Assembly (NCBI GenBank): GCA_937934705.1
Contig: CALGYY010000158.1
Location: forward strand, 1 to 17,620
Direction: 5' to 3'
Origin: an uncultured Bacteroidota bacterium
Lineage (GTDB): Bacteria > Bacteroidota > Bacteroidia > Bacteroidales > CAIWKO01
DNA length: 17,620 nt
Position 1 is the stretch's first letter, and each line of letters opens with the position of its first letter. Position numbers and translations under genes: made by a program. The notes below the pieces were generated by a model. That model had not been told where the DNA came from. It searched no databases and saw only the letters and a list, made by a program, of their open reading frames with translations. This document shows, in pieces, positions 1 to 7,673 of the stretch.

Positions 1-39
1 TCTGATTTTGAAAAACTCAGCACGCTGGGAGAATTATAA
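1..39 (+). CDS. C-terminal end of an unidentified gene (partial)
   Basis: Frame 1 reads through from the window edge for 12 codons to a TAA at 37-39, giving a tail that ends in ...LSTLGEL. Codon choice resembles the genes downstream, and the next start lies 35 bases further on, which fits membership of the same operon. The fragment is far too short to assign a function. It could also be a chance open frame, since only 39 bases are visible. Confidence 0.45.
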   Translation, partial: SDFEKLSTLGEL

Positions 40-74
40 CATATTGTTTATAATACAAGTTTTAAAATAATATT

Positions 75-1433
75 ATGAATAAGCTTCCTTTTGAACGGCC
101 GGTGATCCGGAAAATCAATGCCGGTCTGCCTTCCAAATACGGCATGAACAGCAGGCCGGAGCCTTTAACACACATTGACGGCATTCCGATAGAAAGTCTG
201 CTGAAGGAATATGGTTCACCATTGTATGTTTTTTCTGAGAGCACGATCCGGCGGAGCATACAGGAGGCAGTCAGGGCGTTTTCATCGCGCTACCCCCGCG
301 TCCGCTTTGCGTGGTCGTACAAGACCAACTACCTTGATGCGGTATGCCGCATTTTTCATCAGGAGGGAAGCTGGGCAGAGGTGGTCAGCGGTTTTGAATA
401 CGGAAAAGCCCGCGGCAACGGGGTTCCCGGGAATGAAATCATTTTTAACGGTCCGCACAAGAGCCGTGAAGACCTGAAGCTGGCCGTTGAGGAAGAAGCA
501 CTGATACACCTTGACCATTTTGATGAATTATATGAGCTTCTGGCCCTGGCCGGAGAATGCAGCAAAACTCCGCGGGTGGCCATCAGGGTCAATATGGATA
601 CGGGCATCTATCCCTAATGGGATCGTTTCGGTTTCAATTATGAGAACGGTGAAGCCTGGGATGCGCTCAATCGCATCATGCTCAGCGGAAAGTTGAACTT
701 ACTCGGACTTCATGTTCACATCGGCACCTATATCACAAGTACCGATGCCTACAGAAGGGCCGCTGCCTCACTGGCGGAGCTGGCGACCGGCCTGTTGCGC
801 AAGCACGCTCACAAGATTCAGTATATCGATCTTGGCGGTGGTTTCGCCTCGAAGAATACCCTGAAGGGGGCGTATTATCCCGGAACGGATACTTGTCCCA
901 CCTTCGACGATTATGCAGAGGCCATCACCTCCGCCCTGATGAGATCTGAGATTCGTCCTGAAGATTTACCGATGCTCATTCTGGAAACAGGTCGTGCACT
1001 GATCGACGATGCCGGCTATATCACCGGCACCGTCCTGGCCAACAAGAGACTGGCCGACGGGAGAAGAGCCACCATCATCGATACCGGCGTCAACAATCTT
1101 TTCACTGCCTTCTGGTATGAACACGACATCCGTCCTGCGGCAGCCGTTTCGGGACAGGCAGAAGATACCAGCATTTATGGCCCCTTGTGTATGAATATCG
1201 ATCTGATCAGAAGCAACATCTTTTTCCCGCTGCTGAAAAAAGGTGATCATTATGTGATCCGCAGAACCGGTGCCTACAACAATACCCAATGGATGCAGTT
1301 CATCCATCACCGTCCCGCGGTGGTTCTGATCGATACCGGGGGCAAGGCACACCTGATCCGTCGGGCTGAAAACACAGGCGACATCCGGGGTCCTGAACAC
1401 ATCCCTGCACATCTGGAAAAAATAGCAACTTAA
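75..1433 (+). pseudogene. PLP-dependent amino-acid decarboxylase (diaminopimelate/ornithine decarboxylase-like), interrupted by an in-frame TAA
   Basis: A fold-type III (alanine-racemase-like barrel) decarboxylase of about 452 codons. Seen: the PLP lysine motif SYKTN (Lys83); HVHIGT (His213, His215) matching the usual HxHIGS motif; DLGGGF, the phosphate-binding glycine loop; ETGRALIDDAG matching the EPGRxLVxxAG motif; and a C-terminal YGPLCMNID segment where diaminopimelate decarboxylases have G-P-x-C-E-S-G-D. The changed C-M-N-I-D motif and the length suggest a substrate other than diaminopimelate. Codon 181 is TAA (615-617). The frame is otherwise open on both sides and the protein resumes with WDRFGF, where the family has its R/K-F-G motif. 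One base substitution explains this, so it is either a recent nonsense mutation or a sequencing/assembly error. The family would be expected to act in the cytoplasm. There is no Shine-Dalgarno before ATG 75. The next gene starts 11 bases downstream. Confidence 0.85.
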
Positions 1434-1444
1434 CCAACGGAAGC

Positions 1445-3619
1445 GTGGAAGACGATAACAAACACTGGTTCCTGAGCACTCTGCTTAACTCCTATGCACA
1501 GGTCTTCTTTTCTGACCACCGCATATTTGCAGGCATCCTTATGGTCGTCACTTTTCTGGATCCCTTCACCGGGCTTTACGGCCTGCTGGCTGTGATCAGT
1601 ACCAACCTGATGGCCTGGAGAATCGGGTTTGACAAAAGAAAGATCTCACGGGGATACTACGGCTTCAATGCCCTGCTGGCCGGCCTCGGCCTGGGAGTTT
1701 TATTCAGTCCGGGACTGCTGCTGACCCTTGTCATTGTGCTCGCGGCCATCCTCACCCTGTTCATTTCAGTGGCTCTGGAAGGCATTATCGGAAAGTACGC
1801 CCTCCCCTACCTTAGTCTGCCCTTTGTATTCTGTCTGTGGATACTGCTGCTGGCCAGCAGGGAATTTCACGGACTGGGAATCAGCGAAAGAGGAATCTAT
1901 ACGCTGAATGAGCTCTTTATGCTGGGGGGACAGACCCTGGTGGACCTTTACAACTGGTGGAACACCATTGAATTCCCTTACGCGCTCAGCGCTTACCTGC
2001 GATCGCTCAGCGCCATATTCTTTCAGAGCGGAACACTGGCGGGACTGCTGATCGCAGCAGGCTTGCTCATCTATTCGAGGATCAGCTTCAGTTTGTCGCT
2101 GCTCGGTTTCTTCATGGCCTATCTCTTTTATGCGGTGATCGGGTACCCGCCCGAAAGCATCAATTACAGCTATATTGGTTTTAACTATATTCTGACGGCC
2201 ATTGCAGCAGGAGGCTATTTCGTGATCCCGCACCGCAGTTCCTATTTATGGACTGCCCTGCTGATCCCCCTGGTTGCACTGCTCACCATCAGCATGAGCA
2301 TGGTCTTCGCCGTGTTCCATCTGCCCATTTACTCCCTGCCTTTCAATATCATTACCCTGTTGTTTCTCTATATCCTTAAGTTCAGAACACATGACAGAAT
2401 GCGTCTTAACACATGGTTTGTTCAACAGCACAGCCCCGAACGCAATCTGTACGCGAACCGGACCTGGAGCAGACGCTTCGGTAAAGACAGTCCCGTTCCG
2501 CTTTTTCTGCCCTTTATGGGCAAATGGTGCGTCACCCAGTCGCACGATGGCGAGCACACCCACAAGGGACACTGGAAAAACGCCTGGGACTTTGAGATCA
2601 GGGATCAGGAAGGCAAAACATTCAGGGGTTCCGGAGACCTGGCCGAGGATTATTTCTGCTACGGCAAACCGGTCTGCGCACCGGCAGACGGCATTATTGA
2701 CAGTGTGACGGATGGTATTGATGATAATATCATCGGGCAGCGAAACCTGGAACAGAACTGGGGCAATACCGTGGTGATCCGGCATACTGAATTTCTCTAC
2801 TCCCAGCTCAGTCACCTGAAAAACGGAAGCATCAGCGTTAAGCCCGGACAAAAGATCCAAAAAGGAGAAGTTATAGCGCTTTGCGGAAATTCAGGAAATT
2901 CCCCCTATCCACACCTGCACTTCCAGGTACAGGGGAATCCGCACATCGGCTCCCCCACCCTGGATTACCCGCTCAGCAATTACATTGTATACCGCGAAGC
3001 CGGAGTGCAGATTCGCCAGGCTTCAGTTCCGCAACTGAATGATGAGGTTTCCAACATCATTCCCGATCCGCAGTTAAAGAAAGCACTGCGGCTGACACCC
3101 GGAGAGGAGATCCGCTTTGCTTCTGAAGGCAGAACAATCATTTGGGAAGTGAAGCGCGATTACTATCTCAACAAGTACATTGAATGTGCGGAGAGCAGGT
3201 CGAGAGCGTATTTCCGCAATGATGACGCCATGCTGTACTTCACCCATTATACGGGTAAAAGAGGAACGCTGCTTCATCATTTCGCGATGGCCGCTTACCA
3301 GGTCTGCCTGGGACCGGTGAAAGGTCTCGACATTGAAGATGAATACCCTCTGAACATGGTTTTTCCTGTCCGGAATCTTCTTTTACATGATTTCACGGCA
3401 CCCTTCTTCTTCTACAAAAAGGCAGGCTTTAAACTGCGCTACCAGGGGAATGAGGATCCCTTCAGACAATCGGGTATCACACTGGAGTCTGAAAGCCGTA
3501 GACGCTCGCCTTTCAGGAAATATCAGCCGGTATCCTACCGCATCATTACTGAAGCAGGAGAAATGAGAAGTTTCGAAATAATCACACCCGGAAATAAACT
3601 GGAGGCCATATGTCAGTAA
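1445..3619 (+). CDS. Urea-transporter-family membrane protein fused to an M23 (LytM-like) peptidase domain
   Basis: A 724-residue fusion. Residues about 15-312 form a urea-transporter-like channel with a twofold internal repeat. YYGFNALLAG (71-80) in half one matches YIGFNYILTA (243-252) in half two, and LPYLSLPF (120-127) matches LPIYSLPF (293-300). Residues about 350-510 are an M23 metallopeptidase: probable zinc ligands are His376, Asp382, His490 and His492 (PHLHF), with His456 in SHL and GNSGNS before the last motif. Residues about 520-724 form a C-terminal part I do not recognise. Family knowledge: UT proteins pass urea or small amides, and M23 enzymes cut peptidoglycan peptide bridges. 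Which substrate passes here is unknown. The start is GTG with a weak GGAAG upstream; the next ATG would remove the first membrane segment. The gene overlaps the following one by 10 bases. Confidence 0.88.
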   Translation: MEDDNKHWFLSTLLNSYAQVFFSDHRIFAGILMVVTFLDPFTGLYGLLAVISTNLMAWRIGFDKRKISRGYYGFNALLAGLGLGVLFSPGLLLTLVIVLAAILTLFISVALEGIIGKYALPYLSLPFVFCLWILLLASREFHGLGISERGIYTLNELFMLGGQTLVDLYNWWNTIEFPYALSAYLRSLSAIFFQSGTLAGLLIAAGLLIYSRISFSLSLLGFFMAYLFYAVIGYPPESINYSYIGFNYILTAIAAGGYFVIPHRSSYLWTALLIPLVALLTISMSMVFAVFHLPIYSLPFNIITLLFLYILKFRTHDRMRLNTWFVQQHSPERNLYANRTWSRRFGKDSPVPLFLPFMGKWCVTQSHDGEHTHKGHWKNAWDFEIRDQEGKTFRGSGDLAEDYFCYGKPVCAPADGIIDSVTDGIDDNIIGQRNLEQNWGNTVVIRHTEFLYSQLSHLKNGSISVKPGQKIQKGEVIALCGNSGNSPYPHLHFQVQGNPHIGSPTLDYPLSNYIVYREAGVQIRQASVPQLNDEVSNIIPDPQLKKALRLTPGEEIRFASEGRTIIWEVKRDYYLNKYIECAESRSRAYFRNDDAMLYFTHYTGKRGTLLHHFAMAAYQVCLGPVKGLDIEDEYPLNMVFPVRNLLLHDFTAPFFFYKKAGFKLRYQGNEDPFRQSGITLESESRRRSPFRKYQPVSYRIITEAGEMRSFEIITPGNKLEAICQ
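3601..3605 (+). promoter_or_regulatory. Shine-Dalgarno GGAGG for the TPR/barrel gene
   Basis: GGAGG lies 4 bases before ATG 3610, inside the last codons of the transporter-peptidase gene. It favours ATG 3610 over the in-frame ATG at 3625, and suggests translational coupling across the 10-base overlap. Confidence 0.55.
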
Positions 3620-4947
3620 AAGGGATGATCGTTCTGCTGATGCTGGTGGCTTGTTCCCTCAGCCTTTCTGCCCAGGGCATTGATACACGGACCGTTGACC
3701 AGGAAACTTACCGCGCCTGGCAAGACGGACAATGGAAGTCACTGATCGGAACCGGACGTAAGGCTATGAAAGCAGGAATTGATTTTTATTACCTGAGGGT
3801 AAGGATGGGTGTTGCCTGGTATCGTCTGGGAAACTACCACATGGCGGTGAGATATCTTGAAAAGGCCCGAAAAATGAACCCGGAGGACAACGAAACCAAT
3901 GAACTCCTGTATTACGCACTTTTGTTTTCAGGTCTGGATGATGAAGCCGCCATTCTTGCGAAGGAATTTCCCGCTGAGCTCAAAAAGAAGACCGGCGCAG
4001 ACCATAAACCGAAAGTGAGCAGTCTCCGTTTGGTTTTCAATACAGCCTTTCCTTCCGGACAGGATGAGCCAGACAATTACATTCCTCCCTCCGACACCCA
4101 GATGAACGGCATACAATATACCGGTAAGGAAAGATATATTGCAGCACTGCATCTTACACACCGTTTATCGCCCCGCTCGGTACTGACCCACGGTTACACT
4201 TACACCAACCAGAATCACTTTGTTTTCGGCCGGAACGACTCCACCGAAAAGACCATTGCCGATTACCGCACGGTACTTCATCAATACTACCTGAATCTTT
4301 CGCTGCGCGTGGCGCGGCGCTGGGAGATGAATGGCGGCATCCATTACACCATGATCCGCTTCCCCTTCATCTGGCAGAATACCCCTGTGGGCCGCGGCCG
4401 CAACGCACCCTCATCACACGGTGTGGACCACAACCTGAGCGGATGGATGAGCGTTTACCGCTATTTCCCGTATGTCCATGCGGGAACGACCATTTACTAT
4501 TCCGAACTGAACCAGACCCATCCGCTTCAGGCAGATGTCCATATCAATGTCTTCCCCCTGGGAAACAAGAACCTCTACCTGCTGAACGATGTTTCTGCCC
4601 TGTGGCTGTTTGAGGAAAATGAATCTGAAAACCTCTGGGGATGGCGTGTTACCGCAGGAGGCAGACTTGCACGATGGTGCTGGGCGGAAGGCGGAGCCGG
4701 TTTCGGAAACAGGAGAAATTTTCTTTCGGACGGTGGAATGGTGGTTCACAACAGTACAGACCGCATCCTGCAATCATTTGATGCGAACCTTTTGTTTTTT
4801 CCCTCATCCCGTATCCGCCTGAGCATTTCTTACAGCTATAGTCTGATGCGCAGTGATTTTGTACCTGTTCAGTATTATGATAATACCTATAATAAAATAA
4901 TTTATTCATTACATTCAATTAGCGGAGGATTAAAATGGAACTTTTAA
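3610..4947 (+). CDS. Outer-membrane beta-barrel protein with N-terminal TPR domain
   Basis: A 445-residue protein with a signal peptide (hydrophobic core MIVLLMLVACSLSLS, cleavage likely near SAQ-G at 20-23). Residues about 33-122 form TPR-like helices, including YLEKARKMNPED (82-93). From about residue 137 the sequence changes to alternating aromatic/polar strands separated by polar turns, continuing to the end. The last residue is Phe (GLKWNF), the usual end of a barrel inserted by the BAM complex. The layout resembles YaiO-like outer-membrane proteins, but I cannot assign a family. Inference: the TPR part sits in the periplasm and could dock the next protein or the M23 domain of the upstream protein. 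It overlaps both neighbours and is clearly in the same operon. Confidence 0.75.
   Translation: MSVKGMIVLLMLVACSLSLSAQGIDTRTVDQETYRAWQDGQWKSLIGTGRKAMKAGIDFYYLRVRMGVAWYRLGNYHMAVRYLEKARKMNPEDNETNELLYYALLFSGLDDEAAILAKEFPAELKKKTGADHKPKVSSLRLVFNTAFPSGQDEPDNYIPPSDTQMNGIQYTGKERYIAALHLTHRLSPRSVLTHGYTYTNQNHFVFGRNDSTEKTIADYRTVLHQYYLNLSLRVARRWEMNGGIHYTMIRFPFIWQNTPVGRGRNAPSSHGVDHNLSGWMSVYRYFPYVHAGTTIYYSELNQTHPLQADVHINVFPLGNKNLYLLNDVSALWLFEENESENLWGWRVTAGGRLARWCWAEGGAGFGNRRNFLSDGGMVVHNSTDRILQSFDANLLFFPSSRIRLSISYSYSLMRSDFVPVQYYDNTYNKIIYSLHSISGGLKWNF
4924..4928 (+). promoter_or_regulatory. Shine-Dalgarno GGAGG for the secreted TPR gene
   Basis: GGAGG is placed 6 bases before ATG 4935, within codons for Gly-Gly of the upstream barrel protein. 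It supports ATG 4935 as the start and reinitiation across the 13-base overlap. Confidence 0.55.
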
Positions 4948-5558
4948 AGCGTCTGCTGCCGGTTCTTCTGTTTGCAGTGATCAGCATGTCACATCTGAGC
5001 GTCTCAGCACAGGATGATCTCACCCGTGCATTTTCAGAGAGCTATGTTCTTGAAAAAAAGGGGGAATACAAAAAAGCCATCGATCAGCTTAAGGCTGTGT
5101 ACCGTGAAGAATCCTATGAAACCAATCTCAGGCTGGGCTGGCTGACTTACCAGTCCGGGCAGTTCTATGAATCCATTGCTTTTTACAACAAAGCTATAGA
5201 ACTGATGCCTTACGGAATTGAAGCCCGCTTTGGCCTGGCCTATCCCGTTTACGCCCTGGGAAGAACCGATGAGATCATCAGCATTTATCAGAAAGTCCTC
5301 GATACCGACCCTCAGAATACCATTGCCCTTTACTGGCTGGGATATATTTATTATTACAAGGGCAGCTATGAAAAAGCGGAGCAATACCTGGAGAAGGTGG
5401 TCAATCTCTACCCTTTTGATTATGATTCGGTGATCCTGCTGGCCTGGACCAAGTACCGTCTTCAGAAAACCAGAGAAGCCAAGGTGCTCTTCGGCAAAGC
5501 CCTGTTGTATGATCCGGAAAGCAGCAGCGCCAAAGAGGGGATGGAGCTGGTCAGGTGA
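4935..5558 (+). CDS. Secreted/periplasmic tetratricopeptide-repeat protein
   Basis: A 207-residue protein with a signal peptide (hydrophobic stretch LLPVLLFAVISM, likely cleaved near SVSAQ-D at 26-27), followed by about five TPR units spanning residues 29-195. Typical helix signatures are visible, such as YKKAIDQL, FYESIAFYNKAIEL and SYEKAEQYLEKV with Pro at the repeat ends. There is no lipobox cysteine, so it is probably soluble in the periplasm. TPRs are protein-binding scaffolds. The gene overlaps the barrel gene by 13 bases, so the two products are probably made together and may bind each other. It is the last gene of the operon. A convergent gene ends 24 bases downstream and no terminator hairpin is visible in that gap. 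Confidence 0.8.
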   Translation: MELLKRLLPVLLFAVISMSHLSVSAQDDLTRAFSESYVLEKKGEYKKAIDQLKAVYREESYETNLRLGWLTYQSGQFYESIAFYNKAIELMPYGIEARFGLAYPVYALGRTDEIISIYQKVLDTDPQNTIALYWLGYIYYYKGSYEKAEQYLEKVVNLYPFDYDSVILLAWTKYRLQKTREAKVLFGKALLYDPESSSAKEGMELVR

Positions 5559-5582
5559 TCGGAAAAAAGGCAAATTAACATC

Positions 5583-7580
5583 TTATCTCTTCCCAGCCAA
5601 CAGTTTCTGCTGCTTCTTCAGGTATTTCCGCTCTGCCTTAACCAGATACTTGAGTAAAAAATCAAGATATAATTTCAGGGAGGGCTTTTTATATTGATTA
5701 TGCAGCAGTCCCTGAAAATATTCGGACACTTTCAGGTCGCTGTACTGATAAAAATAATCGGATGTCTTTCCATAATCAGCTGAATGGTAAGAACGTAAAG
5801 ACCTCAGCTTATTCTTTTCAACAAATTCCCAGATAGAAGGATCAATCACAAAAGGATCCACTTTGGGTGTAACAATTACTTTCTGTTCCATAAGGTTGGG
5901 GTCGAAGGTTGTGAGAGTATCCGCCTTGCGTGAGTATTGCATAAGATGTTGTACCCTCATGAGAGCAAACAGCGTCCCTGCATCATTTTTAAGCAATTCG
6001 GAGCTGAAGCATGCCTGTGGTCGACCAGTGAAGCGTGTGGGTATTGAAGACAAGATCGTGAGGAATGAAAGATGATTTTCATTTCCGGCATTGAAATCCC
6101 GTAAGCTATGGTAATAATATTCAGGGAAATCGAATAGAAATAAATCTTTGTTATTATCCGACAGTGCATCATAAAGGGTATGATCTTTCAATGCTAATGC
6201 ATACTCACGATGCCTGCAATTCTCCAAACTCAGGTATAACGTCAGCAAAGAATCTCTGGCAGTTAAGGAAGTTTCTGCCAGGGCCAGTGTGAGGTAAGAC
6301 TCGCAGATGGTTCGGTTAAGTGCGAGTCTGGAGAAGTACTGCCAGGCTTCTCCATAGGTCTCAAATTCAAACCTAACTGCATCAGTGAGTTCGTTTGGTG
6401 GCAGGCTGAGCAGCATAAGAGAGTCAGGAATCAAGGCCGACAGATCATGAAGGATACCCTTTCCCGGGGCAAAACGATCGTTCAGAAAATCATCCGTAAG
6501 AAAAGGTCTTTCTGCTTCTCCCTTGAATATCAGTAAGCGAATACGAAGTGACTCGAGCAGGAAATACAAGTAGTCATCTTCTTCGGGAGTTGACAGAAAA
6601 CAAATGAAGGATTCTCTGCTGCATCTTCTGACATCCTCGTCAAGTAGAAGATTCAGTTTCTCAAGAATTGCGCTTTTCTTCAGTTTGACAAAACAGGCAG
6701 AATCCTCAAGAAAGGCATGTCCTTCTCCCTGCCCCTGAAGTCTTTGTATATGAAATTCAAGCTTTTGGAGCCTGACATCCATGTCGGGGTATTTCTCCAG
6801 AAGCTTCCTGACCTCTTCCCTGCTCAGTTTTCCATAATATGACTCATTGGTTTTCACCCTCTCAACAGCTTTTCGCTGTTCTGCAAGGTCTTCCTCATCC
6901 TGAAAACGCAAAAAATTATCAATACCATACTTCAGATCATATCCTGCCCGCGACGCCAGAATAAATCCAAGACTATCGGCCTGTAATTCCTGTAGTCTGT
7001 TATATTTCGCGTAATCAAACGCGTACTGCAACTTTTTGGATTTTGCAATAGCTCTGTTAAGCTTCTTTTTCAGAATTTTTTCACTGATTGTGCCCAATTG
7101 ATGATGACCCAGAATATAATGAGCCAGTTCATGTGCAATTACAATAGCAACCGATGCCTCAGACTTCATCGTCTCGAACATACCAACATTGAAGAACATA
7201 CTTCCGTCACCCAGAACAAAAGCATTTGCGTGTTCAATCCTGGCCGGATAAACGTGAACATTCCCTTTGACCCGTAACGAATCCGGAGCAATCCTCATGA
7301 GCAGCGCATTGAGGTAGTTCTCCATCTCGCTCCATCCCAGGTAGACCTTGTTATTGGTGAACAGTTCCTTTTTTGCATACTGTTCGGCCATTGCCATACA
7401 TTGAATATTTTTGCTCCTGTATGATACTGAATCAACAATCTGATAGTTGCCAATGCTTATTATTGTGTCCAAAAACCGAAGATCAGTTTTGACACTATAT
7501 GGATTATAACAGGCCGCCCTTTGCGAAAATGAAACACTCTGCAAGAGAAGCAGCACTAATGTAATAAGCAATTTATTCAT
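5583..7580 (-). CDS. Secreted M48-family zinc metalloprotease with long unknown C-terminal region
   Basis: A 665-residue protein when started at the ATG complementary to 7578-7580, which puts a clean signal peptide (MNKLLITLVLLLLQSVSFSQ) at the N-terminus. The frame is open to 7646, but that start would add 22 charged residues before the signal. The zinc site is HELAH (His150, Glu151, His154), with the third ligand Glu198 in RLQELQADSLG, the standard M48 RxxExxADxxG pattern. The upstream segment AFVLGDGSMFFNVGMF is the edge-strand region typical of M48 (compare the LoiP/BepA and HtpX families). Residues about 220-665 are mostly helical-looking, with many Leu/Glu/Lys residues, and match nothing I recognise. 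Probably periplasmic or exported. It lies 93 bases after the upstream secreted protein, likely co-transcribed, and shares its low G+C. Confidence 0.85.
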   Translation of the reverse strand: MNKLLITLVLLLLQSVSFSQRAACYNPYSVKTDLRFLDTIISIGNYQIVDSVSYRSKNIQCMAMAEQYAKKELFTNNKVYLGWSEMENYLNALLMRIAPDSLRVKGNVHVYPARIEHANAFVLGDGSMFFNVGMFETMKSEASVAIVIAHELAHYILGHHQLGTISEKILKKKLNRAIAKSKKLQYAFDYAKYNRLQELQADSLGFILASRAGYDLKYGIDNFLRFQDEEDLAEQRKAVERVKTNESYYGKLSREEVRKLLEKYPDMDVRLQKLEFHIQRLQGQGEGHAFLEDSACFVKLKKSAILEKLNLLLDEDVRRCSRESFICFLSTPEEDDYLYFLLESLRIRLLIFKGEAERPFLTDDFLNDRFAPGKGILHDLSALIPDSLMLLSLPPNELTDAVRFEFETYGEAWQYFSRLALNRTICESYLTLALAETSLTARDSLLTLYLSLENCRHREYALALKDHTLYDALSDNNKDLFLFDFPEYYYHSLRDFNAGNENHLSFLTILSSIPTRFTGRPQACFSSELLKNDAGTLFALMRVQHLMQYSRKADTLTTFDPNLMEQKVIVTPKVDPFVIDPSIWEFVEKNKLRSLRSYHSADYGKTSDYFYQYSDLKVSEYFQGLLHNQYKKPSLKLYLDFLLKYLVKAERKYLKKQQKLLAGKR

Positions 7581-7673
7581 GTTTCGGATGATCTGAAAGC
7601 ATCGAACAACAGATATTCCCCGCCTAAAAAAATATCGCATGTCCATAGCTGAAGGTTTGAATCAATGTACCGT

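Noticed and set aside
40..74. TATAAT-like sequence before the decarboxylase as a promoter
   Set aside because: The match (ttTATAATac) is to the E. coli sigma-70 form, not the Bacteroidota TAnnTTTG form; the gene is probably read through from upstream.
615..617. TAA read as a sense codon (recoding or alternative genetic code)
   Set aside because: Other genes in the window end at TAA in the expected place (for example 1431-1433, 3617-3619, 17328-17330), so TAA is a normal stop here.
2246..2860. 204-codon open frame on the minus strand within the channel-peptidase gene
   Set aside because: It is antisense to the junction of the channel and the M23 domain, both clearly recognisable on the plus strand.
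7581..7646. Upstream start of the M48 gene at 7646
   Set aside because: It adds 22 residues with several arginines before a textbook signal peptide; ATG at 7580 fits an exported protein better.
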